Notes under the pieces: model-generated
The model's database searches: none
Seen by the model: the letters and a program-made list of their open reading frames with translations, nothing else
Told to the model about the DNA's origin: nothing
Origin: Bremerella cremea
GTDB taxonomy: Bacteria > Planctomycetota > Planctomycetia > Pirellulales > Pirellulaceae
Direction of reading: 5' to 3'
Length of the DNA stretch: 64,000 nucleotides
NCBI RefSeq assembly: GCF_003335505.1
Contig: NZ_QPEX01000010.1
Coordinates: forward strand, 186,001-250,000
Position numbers and translations under genes: made by a program
Shown here: one piece after another, positions 34,431-43,286 of the stretch
Layout: every line of letters begins with the position of its first letter
Position numbering within the stretch: the first letter of the stretch is position 1

Positions 34431-36587
34431 CTATTTTTCGGTTTGCGAGACTAATTGACTTCGGGATCCCACCTCTCGCAATCCGCTCCCAAAGACCGCT
34501 TCAGTCGAAGAATCAAACGAATCGTGTTGCGTAAGTTCGTCGAAGTCGAGGCCAGTCTCTTCGGCAAGCTTGCTAAGCGACACTTGATAAAGATGGAATT
34601 CGTCATCAACTCGACCTTCAGTAAAAACCAAGTCCCCCTGGCTGATAATGTAGGCGGCGACTTTGAATTCGTCATCGTCTTCGTCGTGGAAGGCGATTAG
34701 CTTCCAAAAGTCATCGGGAATTTTGACATCTCGGTAAGTTTTGTCGGTGTCTCGAAAAATGGGCCCGGCCATGACGGAGACTTTTAGCTTGTCAACATTC
34801 AAGTCCTCGAAGACGGCGTTTTCGAGTTCACCCCAAAGACCGCCTTTGGCGGACTGATTGAACGCTTCGTGTTGCGGGGTCATATTGGTAAAAAAGAATG
34901 AGTCGCGGTTGGCAGCCTTGGCTTCTTTGAGTGGTCCCCAGTTGAGATCGGCGCGGCGGGCGACGTGGCCTCGATCGTATGCGTTGTTTTTGTAGAGTTC
35001 ATTGCCCGCCTGATATTCCGCAGGTACGCGGGAATCACGGATAAATCGGATGCCTTTGCGTGAAAGCTGTTTCATATTGCTGCCATCGATATTCCAAGCG
35101 ACAAAACGTGGCAAGGATCGCGACTTGCTTTGGCAAACCGAGAAATGTGTGTAGTGAATCAGATGCGAGCCATTGTGCTTAAATGCGTCCTTGGCGAACT
35201 TCTTTGACAGCTTGGGCGTTGGAACGGTTTCGGAGAGAAATTTATGGTCGTATCCGCCCCCCTTGCTTTCGCCGATATCGAATTCGTCGTCGCCACCTTG
35301 GCCGACAACGTCTGTCGCTCCATTTCCGTCGCCAGGGTCATGAACTGGCCCAATGTGATAGACATTGCCGGTTCCGGGGCGGCCGAGCGAAATGGTGATG
35401 TGTAAGGGAACCTCGAAGGTTACGTCTTTCGGGTTGGTTTTCATCTGGTGGCTCCGGGCAGGGTTGCGTTGATACTGTCGGTAGTCGGATTCGCTTTGGT
35501 CGTCGGATGGCGATTCGGTGTTTTCCCAATAGGGTTCGAGGTCCAGATTCGGGTCAGGGACCCCGGGCGCGAACAAGACTCCGGCGTCAACGACGCGGGG
35601 ATCACGAGCGAGTTCGTATCCGGGAACGCCATAGTTTTCGATAAGATATTTGCCGCCAAAGTGGAGAGCGGCGACGGTCCCGCTTTCGACATCGATGATG
35701 GCAGAGCCCGAGTTGCCGCCGAGTGTTGATGCGTCGTGCGTGAGCGCCGCGACAGGGCTTGAGAGCCATTTCGAGCTTACTTGGCGTTTCTGATTCGATA
35801 CGCGTCCAGGAGCGATTCGTTTGACTTCGTACTGGTCGCCAAAGATTTCTTTTTGGGCTTTTACCCCGTTTCGATCATCAAAGGCGGGGTAACCGACCGC
35901 GACGATTGCTTGTTTGCGTTTGCGGAGCGTTGGATAAGTGGTCGTTGACAACCGAAGCGGTTCGATGTCGGGCAGGTCGGCCTTGAACAACGCCATGTCC
36001 CAATATGGATGGACCATGACGCACTCGTGTAGAACGAATCCATCTTCCTGTTCAAAGCTTGGCTCGTCGTCAAAATCGACTTCCGCTCGAAGGTCAAAGA
36101 TCTTGACTCGTTTGCCTCTGCCAACCCCCATCGTGAATTCCATCGCGACATGACGGTTTGTCATCACGAGGTTTTGGCCGACAACGAATCCGGTGCCGGC
36201 GTAAGTCGAAAGATCGGTGATGTCGATTCGCCCAACGGCCGGAAACGTGTTCCGGATTCGCTTCAGCGTCCTGGGATCCTTGGTAATGAAATTGAATTCG
36301 CCAGGAAACGGATCAAACTTTTTGCCATAAATTCGGTGCGAGGGGCGGTTCTTGCGATGCACGATGGCTTCGAGGTGGTAAAGGCCTTCGGCGGAGACCG
36401 ACTTGCCCTGTACGGCGCGCATGGCCGCTTCTTCTGCCTTCTTGATTCGCTTCGTACTCACTCCTTCAAGACCATCGTCGTCAGCGATGAAGTCGACAAA
36501 TTCCTCCATCGGCGTATCGCCGGCGATGGAATTCACGTACTGGAGCAAACGTTTTGCATGCTCGTCGGGCGTGATGGTTTTCTCCAT
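34431..36587 (-). CDS. Trypsin-like protease and DNA/RNA non-specific endonuclease fusion
   Basis: A 718-residue fusion. Residues 1-90 are helical and resemble the small adaptor domain found before trypsins in bacterial conflict proteins (KAEEAAMRAVQGKSVSAEG). The S1 peptidase follows with His146 (VMTNRHVA), Asp197 (YWDMALF) and Ser294 (GGNSGSAI). An acidic, Gly-rich linker (about 355-445) joins it to a NucA-type beta-beta-alpha-metal endonuclease with the DRGH motif (residues 538-541, YDRGHVARRADLNWG) and the metal-binding NMTPQHEAFNQ. No signal peptide is present. The design suggests a nuclease held inactive until the protease acts. Start at 36587 preferred; 36641 is also possible. Confidence 0.87.
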   Translation of the reverse strand: MEKTITPDEHAKRLLQYVNSIAGDTPMEEFVDFIADDDGLEGVSTKRIKKAEEAAMRAVQGKSVSAEGLYHLEAIVHRKNRPSHRIYGKKFDPFPGEFNFITKDPRTLKRIRNTFPAVGRIDITDLSTYAGTGFVVGQNLVMTNRHVAMEFTMGVGRGKRVKIFDLRAEVDFDDEPSFEQEDGFVLHECVMVHPYWDMALFKADLPDIEPLRLSTTTYPTLRKRKQAIVAVGYPAFDDRNGVKAQKEIFGDQYEVKRIAPGRVSNQKRQVSSKWLSSPVAALTHDASTLGGNSGSAIIDVESGTVAALHFGGKYLIENYGVPGYELARDPRVVDAGVLFAPGVPDPNLDLEPYWENTESPSDDQSESDYRQYQRNPARSHQMKTNPKDVTFEVPLHITISLGRPGTGNVYHIGPVHDPGDGNGATDVVGQGGDDEFDIGESKGGGYDHKFLSETVPTPKLSKKFAKDAFKHNGSHLIHYTHFSVCQSKSRSLPRFVAWNIDGSNMKQLSRKGIRFIRDSRVPAEYQAGNELYKNNAYDRGHVARRADLNWGPLKEAKAANRDSFFFTNMTPQHEAFNQSAKGGLWGELENAVFEDLNVDKLKVSVMAGPIFRDTDKTYRDVKIPDDFWKLIAFHDEDDDEFKVAAYIISQGDLVFTEGRVDDEFHLYQVSLSKLAEETGLDFDELTQHDSFDSSTEAVFGSGLREVGSRSQLVSQTEK

Positions 36588-36637
36588 GAGATAGCGTGCC
36601 TTTGTGGTGAACGGATAGTTTTGAAAATAGCTGCATT

Positions 36638-37255
36638 TCAAATGTCGACTTGGTACTTACCTTCTTCGTTTTTAAAGAATGTGAAGGTTTGTTCGACGGC
36701 GTCCATGTTGAGTTTGCCGTAAATGTGTGGGTACAAACCTCCGGTGGCTGGTTCCCATTTGATAGGTGCGGTGACACGACTTTTGCGGACGACCGCGACG
36801 TGGATGGTGTCGTTGTCGCAGTAGTATTTATTGGCAAGTCGCGTGATCTGACCTATCGGTGATGCGTGTATGAAATCCTCGGTATCCAGTGATTTTGGTG
36901 CGTAGACTCCCTGGACTGCCGATTTCTTCAGGACTTCGGGCGACATCAGGACGTAGATGAACGGATCACCTCCGTCAGCGTACATACGGCGAAACATCTC
37001 GGTGACTCGCACTTGTTCTTTACCGCCGTAAACGTGTAGGACTTGAAACTCGCCTTTTACTTCGGTGGGAGTTCGCGATTGACTGATGACTTGGATTTCA
37101 GCCAATGCTGTCCAATCGGATTTTGTTAGCCAGATTGGAATATCGTCAAAGAACACACGACTGCCGGACTTGCGAAACGCACGGATTTCACCAATAGCGA
37201 GGCCAGTGTATTCGTCGCTGCGAAGGATGGAGTTGATTTCGACATGGAAGCCCAT
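36638..37255 (-). CDS. DUF952 protein with an unknown N-terminal domain
   Basis: A 205-residue protein. The C-terminal 100 residues fit DUF952 (PFIYVLMSPEVLKKSAV, DFIHASPIGQITRLANKYY, GGLYPHIYGKLNMDAV). The N-terminal 95 residues (GEIRAFRKSGSRVFFDDIPI) are not recognised. The ATG overlaps the stop of the ferritin-like gene by one base (TGATG), so the longer frame to 37411 is a shadow. Function of DUF952 is unknown; some relatives have ADP-ribosyltransferase-like folds, which would fit a conflict operon, but this is inference. Confidence 0.78.
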   Translation of the reverse strand: MGFHVEINSILRSDEYTGLAIGEIRAFRKSGSRVFFDDIPIWLTKSDWTALAEIQVISQSRTPTEVKGEFQVLHVYGGKEQVRVTEMFRRMYADGGDPFIYVLMSPEVLKKSAVQGVYAPKSLDTEDFIHASPIGQITRLANKYYCDNDTIHVAVVRKSRVTAPIKWEPATGGLYPHIYGKLNMDAVEQTFTFFKNEEGKYQVDI

Positions 37256-38301
37256 CAGTCTGACTCCTCGTCGACTAAGCGGAAACACGGGCCATAGTTG
37301 AACGGTTGATTGTGGATTGGGACCTGCATAATCTCGATTGCCAATCGAGGCAGGTCGGCCATCATGGTGGCGATTGCTTGGTTGAGTGAGGCGTGGCTGC
37401 TTGTCGACCAAGCTAGCGCCAGATGCTTGAGCATTCGAGTGTACGCAAGATCAAATTGGAGCATCTTGTCCCAAATTTCGGCGGGAACCTCATCTTGCTG
37501 ATAGCCGCCAGGCGGGATTTCTGCGACGGGCCAGCAGTCGGGCAGGTGGACTTCGGGACCTTGATGAACCCATCTTCCGTCGTCGGCTTGGATCAGTTTG
37601 CGACCGACTGCGACTTCCTTGAAGCGATAGTAGTGAGCCAGTTCATCGGTCTCGTCATCCTTGACGGATTCAGATGTGCCTTCGCCTTGATCCTTGATCA
37701 GGTCGATGGCGGCTTCGACATCTTCGATGGAGCCAATGTTCTTGGGAATGTACTTGCCGTTAGGCTGTTGCGACTCGCCAAAGTAGGCTTCGATTTGCCC
37801 CTCGCGATTGAACGGGGGATCAACGTTCTCGAAGACTAGCTTGATTTTGTCGTAAAACTCTCCAATCCGAGCAAAGTTTTCTTTTTGTCGGACAGTTTCA
37901 AGGTGAGCGATATCTGTTTCAGGCTCTTCGATCTTCATGAACACGCCGAGCGCTTGTTTTGAAAGTCCCTGTAGCGAAACACTCAACAACGGCTTCACGC
38001 CGCCAGGCATCGGGGATGGATATCGAGGAATCACCTTGGAATCGAAAATGCGGGGAGTGCCGCCGATTGACGCCAGCATGTTGCACGCTAACGACATGTG
38101 CAGCATCTCTTCGACAAGCACTTCGCGAATGGCGACGGCGACCGGATGGCGATGATCCTTCACAGACCAAAACGCCATCAGGTATGGCGGGATGGTGAAG
38201 AATTCGAGTTCGATGGCGGACTGCAAGGCCTGCTTGAGCCACTCAAGGTCACAGTCACCTATATTCGTTTGGGCAAGCTCTGTGATGCGATTATCGCTCA
38301 T
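37255..38301 (-). CDS. VioB-type ferritin-like domain protein
   Basis: A 348-residue protein with the ferritin-like fold found in VioB/RebD iminophenyl-pyruvate dimer synthases: LKQALQSAIELEFFTIPPYL and the iron-ligand helix VREVLVEEMLHMSLACNML pattern (EVLVEEMLHM). The ATG overlaps the upstream GMC oxidoreductase stop (ATGA). VioB proteins are far longer and contain further domains, so the chemistry here may differ. Paired with a GMC oxidase it suggests oxidation of an amino-acid-like or sugar-like small molecule. Confidence 0.8.
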   Translation of the reverse strand: MSDNRITELAQTNIGDCDLEWLKQALQSAIELEFFTIPPYLMAFWSVKDHRHPVAVAIREVLVEEMLHMSLACNMLASIGGTPRIFDSKVIPRYPSPMPGGVKPLLSVSLQGLSKQALGVFMKIEEPETDIAHLETVRQKENFARIGEFYDKIKLVFENVDPPFNREGQIEAYFGESQQPNGKYIPKNIGSIEDVEAAIDLIKDQGEGTSESVKDDETDELAHYYRFKEVAVGRKLIQADDGRWVHQGPEVHLPDCWPVAEIPPGGYQQDEVPAEIWDKMLQFDLAYTRMLKHLALAWSTSSHASLNQAIATMMADLPRLAIEIMQVPIHNQPFNYGPCFRLVDEESD

Positions 38302-39887
38302 GCTACGTCTCCGTCGTGAATCAGTTTGTCGGCAAGACGCAGCGAGAGTGCGGATAGCGTGAGCGTCGGGTTGACGGCGGCGCCGCTTGGGAAGACGGCA
38401 TTGGAACAGACCCACAAGTTCTCGACATCGTGGACTCGCAGGTCGCGGTCGACAACGCTGGTCGCGGGGCTATCGCCCATGCGACAGGTACTCGCAGAAT
38501 GGTCGCCACGCTGGGCTCGCACGGCGGCTTTCGTAATCTTTGCGCCGGTCTCGCGGACGATGCGCTGCATAATATCTAGGCGTGTTGCGGCTCGATCGGT
38601 AAAGTCAAATTCACGAGAAAAGTCGACTTTCGTCTGCGGCAGGCCGATTCGATTACAGTTGGCACCAAGACTGACGCGGTTATCAAGGATCGAAAACTCC
38701 TCCATGAATCCTTGCAATTCAATTTCCATTGGGCCCATGGTTGCACGTTCGATCTGGGCTCTTGTTTTTCCCGTGATCATCATGCCAGCAAGATCGACTT
38801 TGGGGCGACTGCGGTCCTTGAATAAAAAAAGCTTGCCATAGGCTTGTTGCTCGGGCGTGTCGAAGTGCCGTGACATCAAAGTTGGAAAGTCGAGTTCCTG
38901 ATTCCAACGGTTCGCGTTCGATGGCAGTTCGGCTCGGACGTGTAGAAACGGATGCGAAATGAGGAAGCGGCCAACGAGGTCTCGATCGTTACCGATTCCT
39001 TTAGGCCAATTATCTGCGATTGATCGCTGAAGAAGTTTGGGGGATTCGTAGGCTCCCGAGGCGACGATGAAATGGCTACCTTCGAGCGTTATGCGTTTAC
39101 CGGATTTGGTGGAGAAAACCTCGGCCGCGTGAACGCGGTTTTTCTTCTCGGTTAGAAGTCGTTCGCACGGCGATTGATCGAAGTACCTGAAGTTTGTGTA
39201 TTGAGGATTCGATTCGATTTCGTCTAACAGGTAGGCTGCGGTGAATCTGGCTCCGAACGGACAGTAACGACAGGTGCCGGTAGTCATGCACATGCGAAAG
39301 CGTGCCATCGGCATATGTCCGTAGCCGATTTCTAAACGTTCCATCGCATGAATCAATGGACGGTCGGCTTCAACAAAAGGGAACGGATCGAGCGGGTAGT
39401 CACTCTTTCTCGGAGGCACTACGTTGCCACGGGAATCGCTCGCCTGTCCCGAGACGCCAAGCAGGTGCTCGGCTTTGTCATAATAGGATTCCAGGTCTTG
39501 ATAAGCGATCGGCCAATCTGCACCGCGTCCGGTGCGCGAGCAAGTTTCGAAGTCTTCTTCTTTGAACCGCAACGCCCAACCGCCCCAGTGTACGGTCGAT
39601 CCGCCACGCCCCATCAGCCGTGATTCTTGAAACGTCCACGGTTCTTTGCCGACAGACTGGTTCTCAGATTCAATCGGCAGATCGTGGTAGTCGTCGTATG
39701 GGTTCACGCCCGTTGACACGAAGTCCCACCATTTGCGACGGTCTTTCAAAGGAACGCGTTTGCCGGCCTCGACGACCGCAACGGACGCTTTGGGATTAGC
39801 CTCAAGCAAACGCATGGCGACAATCGCGCCTGCAACACCGGAGCCAATGATGACGTAGTCAAACTCATTCCCGTTCTTGGTCATCAT
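38298..39887 (-). CDS. GMC-family FAD oxidoreductase
   Basis: A 529-residue flavoenzyme. The ADP-binding loop is YVIIGSGVAGAIVAMRL and the second GMC signature is in RGGSTVHWGGWALRF. The Cys-rich CMTTGTCRYCPFGARF is typical of the gluconate/sorbose dehydrogenase branch. The C-terminal substrate-side motif is DHSASTCRMG, followed by NLWVCSNAVFPSGAAVNPTLT. The start overlaps the stop of the upstream 162-residue gene by four bases (ATGA), matching large and small subunits of membrane GMC dehydrogenases. Confidence 0.88.
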   Translation of the reverse strand: MMTKNGNEFDYVIIGSGVAGAIVAMRLLEANPKASVAVVEAGKRVPLKDRRKWWDFVSTGVNPYDDYHDLPIESENQSVGKEPWTFQESRLMGRGGSTVHWGGWALRFKEEDFETCSRTGRGADWPIAYQDLESYYDKAEHLLGVSGQASDSRGNVVPPRKSDYPLDPFPFVEADRPLIHAMERLEIGYGHMPMARFRMCMTTGTCRYCPFGARFTAAYLLDEIESNPQYTNFRYFDQSPCERLLTEKKNRVHAAEVFSTKSGKRITLEGSHFIVASGAYESPKLLQRSIADNWPKGIGNDRDLVGRFLISHPFLHVRAELPSNANRWNQELDFPTLMSRHFDTPEQQAYGKLFLFKDRSRPKVDLAGMMITGKTRAQIERATMGPMEIELQGFMEEFSILDNRVSLGANCNRIGLPQTKVDFSREFDFTDRAATRLDIMQRIVRETGAKITKAAVRAQRGDHSASTCRMGDSPATSVVDRDLRVHDVENLWVCSNAVFPSGAAVNPTLTLSALSLRLADKLIHDGDVA

Positions 39888-40372
39888 GCGTCCTCGTAAG
39901 TTCGATAAGTACGCTGGGAACGGAAGCGCGAACCGGAAACGAACCCGGTGTAGTTTTTGCCGCCAAAGCTGCGGAAACCGCCGGAACTCACATAAACAAG
40001 AATGAACTCATCAATTACATTCCGTTTGAGATTGACCAAGCCGGGATCGGATTGGCGATGTAGCTCGCCATCGACGAGCAAGTACTGATAGAGTCCATCC
40101 CCATGCGAAGCTCGCAAATCCGAGAGTAGATCGCAGGCTGCTGTATATCGCTTGAGGTACGACGGCGTTTCAGAAACCTTTAGCTCAATGAATTCTCGCC
40201 ATCGACTTGCCATGTCTTCCACTCGGCAAGCCGTGTCGTTGCCCCAGATGGTGTGGATCGCACTGAATAGTTTCCACAGTTCATCGATTTCGCTGGATGA
40301 CAGGCATTCCGATTCCGCTCTAATTTGATTTTCTACACCCACTTCGCTATCCCTATCAACTGTTGCATGCAC
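39884..40372 (-). CDS. Small protein upstream of the GMC oxidoreductase
   Basis: A 162-residue protein, first gene of the island operon, with a GTG start. It overlaps the GMC gene by four bases. I do not recognise the family with confidence. By position and size it may be the small (gluconate-2-dehydrogenase subunit 3-like) partner of the oxidoreductase, but no Tat signal is visible. Notable segments are SSSEIDELWKLFSAIHTIWG and VNLKRNVIDEFILVYVSSGG. Confidence 0.6.
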   Translation of the reverse strand: MHATVDRDSEVGVENQIRAESECLSSSEIDELWKLFSAIHTIWGNDTACRVEDMASRWREFIELKVSETPSYLKRYTAACDLLSDLRASHGDGLYQYLLVDGELHRQSDPGLVNLKRNVIDEFILVYVSSGGFRSFGGKNYTGFVSGSRFRSQRTYRTYEDA

Positions 40373-40411
40373 CCCGTACGGACACCACGCATCCCCCTAA
40401 AGGGATGACAT

Positions 40412-40440
40412 ATGATATGGCGGCTAGCATGCTCGTGCAA
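40412..40440 (-). promoter_or_regulatory. Possible sigma-70-type promoter of the island operon
   Basis: On the minus strand TTGCAC (40440-40435) and TATCAT (40417-40412) are separated by 17 bases. The -10 matches five of six consensus bases, the -35 only three. Transcription would begin about 30 bases before the GTG at 40372. Confidence 0.3.
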
Positions 40441-41096
40441 CAAGAACTCTCGGTATATTCTGCGAGACATGATTTTGGGCCATTCGCATCACCCCGTCGA
40501 ACTCGTGCCGCTTGCCCGTGGGCAGTACGCAGAAGACGGTTGGAACGGAAGGCTCCGCCCCAGCAATGATGCTGATTCACGCCACCACTACGTCCCTCAA
40601 AGACTGTTCCTTAAGCTCGGTCCCACGCGGATTCGCTGGTCGCCATCGAGGAGAATCTCAACTCGCTACGGCGATGTCCCGGAGTCTGCCAGATTGATCT
40701 GCACGGGCCGCAATCACGAAGTTCGTCGGAAGTCGTCCGACCTCAGCCGGTACCGTCACGAGAAGAAAGACGGCTGAGTGGTTGTTTCTCGTCGACCCTA
40801 ATTTACGAGTTGACTGACCGCTGTGCGGCTACTGCTCGAGTAGATTCCGCTAGAACCGCTCGAGATCGCTGCGATTCGCCTTCCTAGGAACAAACCGCGA
40901 GCGTTGAAGCCTAGAACTGAACTCGCGCGATCAAACCGACTACTGAACGTCCCTTGCGTTCGAGGCCTAGTTCCGGCGGACCGAAAGTGCGTAAGGTGGG
41001 CGTGTCGAATGGCACGAAGTTCTACACAAGTCGTTTCAGGATTTCACGTTTGACTTCGTGTCTTGGCTTCGTCGCACAGTCGTATTTCTTCTGTCG
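40441..41096. other. Degraded intergenic stretch at the island end
   Basis: About 650 bp with no supported gene. Open frames here show no family resemblance, and the text looks like decayed sequence next to the IS4 remnant. Confidence 0.5.
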
Positions 41097-41739
41097 TCAT
41101 AGTCTTTGCCTGGGCTCGAAGCGACCGGGACGGTCGGCCACACGGTGCGTAGCGACCGCTTCGAGCAACTGTTCGAAAAAGTGAGATGGATGAATGCTTT
41201 GCTGGCATTTCGTAGCCATTACCTGCTTAAATGCTTCCAGGGTTTGGACGGTTCTTTTGAAGCTGATCGTGCGTAGCTCGATCTTCTTTCTTGATGCCGC
41301 CTGAGCGATGATGGTTCGAATGAGGTTGTGGATAGGCTGTTGATTGTCGACCGTATTAGGCATCGAGACGGTCGATGCATAGTAGGCCAGGACGCGGCGA
41401 TCCTTCCAAAGCCAACCCTGATCGGCATGGTCATCCAACTTTGGCCTGTCTTCCGAGCGACGGCCGCCCGACAATAATGATCATGGCTCAATGCCTGGCC
41501 GAGAAAACCCCAAAGAATCACAAGCGGAGTGTAGATCCGATCCAGCCAAGCAAATTCCAGTGCTTCCAAAGCATGTGATATCGTTGCCTCAGACAGCACA
41601 TCGGTGGAAGGCAACTTACCGTCTTGCGCAAACTGTTGACGCGGAAACCGCACTTGCTGACGAAACCGTCCATCGCTATAAAATGACGTTCTGAGACCTC
41701 CTTGCCAAAGATGGGTGTGTGACAACTCCGTCTACGCAA
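41097..41739 (-). pseudogene. IS4-family transposase remnant
   Basis: Two overlapping frames on the minus strand together recall an IS4 transposase: ALEALEFAWLDRIYTPLVI and LWGFLGQALSHDHYCRAAVA near the front, then WLWKDRRVLAYYASTVSMP, followed without the expected middle by NLIRTIIAQAASRKK, ISFKRTVQTLEAF and VATHRVADRPGRFEPR. The frameshift and the missing catalytic middle show it is inactive. Confidence 0.75.
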
Positions 41740-42545
41740 GCGAGGCTTTTTTGATCTATGTCGATTCAGAGCAGCACGTTACATCAGAACTACGTGCCAT
41801 TCGCGGGCGTGTCCTTGGTCAGGTTGTGAATGACAGCCTGCGTTTCAGCACGAGGCTCCGAACGCACCCCTTGCGTGTCGAAGCGGCGCCGGGACCGAAC
41901 AAACTCTTCCGATTTCGACCGCCGAGTCGGTGGGCAAACGAACGGCAAGGCTGACCGACCGATGGCATCGCATATCATTGTTCGTCGCTGATGGAAAATG
42001 GGGTTCGCTCAGCCGACAGGCTAGAATGGATCGGTCTCACCACAACCGGGACACGACCGGAGCCGGAACTGACGTAGGTATTCCTGGCGATGCTGTTGTT
42101 GCTTAATTAGATCATCAAGAGTTGCTGCTCGCTTGTATCGAGTTGGTCTTCAACTTCTCCTTTTTTTTCCTTCGGGCCATCTCATGGAATAAGTGAAGTA
42201 GTCATGGGCTTGGGTCTCCAACTGAAACGCTTGAGAAAGCCACGCCGAAACGCCTTTGTGTAAGGGCAGCCAGAAACACAACAGGGCGATCAAACCGATA
42301 GCCTCTGATAGCGACTATGCGTGATTGTGCCAGCGACGGAACCGCTAATCAAACTTCGTTTGGCGAGGGCTTTGAAACCTGTTGTGTGAACCGCTTTCCG
42401 CCTTGCCATGAAAGTCGGCTAGCGAATCACTTCAGCTGTTTACGATTCAGTCCGAGCAGGGTCGGTAGCCCGCAAAAACCGCGGGATCTGATGTTAGCCG
42501 GTCGGAAAGACCTGTGCAAAAACGTTCTAACGGTGTCTTGTCGCC
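41740..42545. other. Gene-free stretch before the right att-like repeat
   Basis: About 800 bp with no convincing ORF, RNA or hairpin terminator. It contains no tRNA-like T-arm motif, so the right repeat copy is not attached to a tRNA gene. Confidence 0.5.
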
Positions 42546-42605
42546 TCCGCTCATTTGTATGGATGTTCTAGCCGAGTTGATTTGGCCGATCTCCCTTGCC
42601 GTTTG
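42546..42605. repeat. 60-bp direct repeat, right copy (att-like)
   Basis: Second copy of the repeat at 28101-28160 in the same orientation, 59/60 identical. It marks the possible right border of a 14.4-kb island. Confidence 0.7.
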
Positions 42606-43169
42606 CCACGGATGACTAACGAGATAGCGGAGCTTTTTTCCCAGAAACACACTCCTCCATGCTCGTCGGCATGGTCATTTTGCACTTTACCCTGACCAGG
42701 GCAGATTGACGATGGACGACTGGTGACACTCACGGCAATCGCACCGACAAATGGGGGACACTTCAGAAAAAGCTGTGGCTAGGCATTATTAAGGACAACA
42801 GAACTCCAACTTCTTGGGAGGCTCTCATGAAATCACAAATTGCAAGCAGTGGAATAATTAGAGTACAGTAAGGCGGGTGAGCCATTTGTCCCAACTTCGC
42901 CCTGTGGACTTTCGTTCAAAGGAGCCATTCGCGCCAATCAGCGGTCGAAATCATCAGGCAAAGCTTCCGACGGCGACCCTATTACGAATTATCTGGGGCA
43001 AACCATAAATACAGGCGAGTCTGAGTGCTGGTTCGCTGGCTTCCAGAGGATTCGCCACATTTGCGGCAGAGCGGAATAAGATGCGCGTTGACGAGTGCCG
43101 CAAGTAACGTTGAATTGTTACGTAGGAATTTTATCTTCGCATAAGCGGTTGCGTTTTACCCCCGATACT
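42606..43169. other. Gene-free stretch upstream of the LRR gene
   Basis: About 560 bp with no supported gene. It leads into the structured repeat at 43170. No terminator or promoter can be named. Confidence 0.5.
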
Positions 43170-43273
43170 ATTGAGGTCTGCGACATCAATCCAATAGGGG
43201 CGACCAGCGTAAGCCCCGAATTCGCGGCAAATCGGCCTGTTGTATGTTGGATTACGAGCGCAGACATCAATAA
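43170..43273. repeat. Structured repeat, copy 1
   Basis: About 104 bp, roughly 85% identical to 44565-44671. Its ends are partly inverted (GTCTGCG...AATCCAA near the left, TTGGATT...CGCAGAC near the right), and an inner GGGGC/GCCCC pair can also form, so it can fold on itself. It lies just upstream of the LRR gene. Confidence 0.6.
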
Positions 43274-43286
43274 AAGGATCGATGCC

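Noticed and set aside
40412..40777. 121-codon plus-strand ORF at the island end
   Set aside because: No ribosome site, no recognisable domain, and it overlaps the likely promoter of the minus-strand operon.
28101..42605. The 60-bp repeat as an IS terminal repeat
   Set aside because: The copies are in direct orientation 14.4 kb apart, have no inverted ends and touch a tRNA gene; not excluded but less likely.
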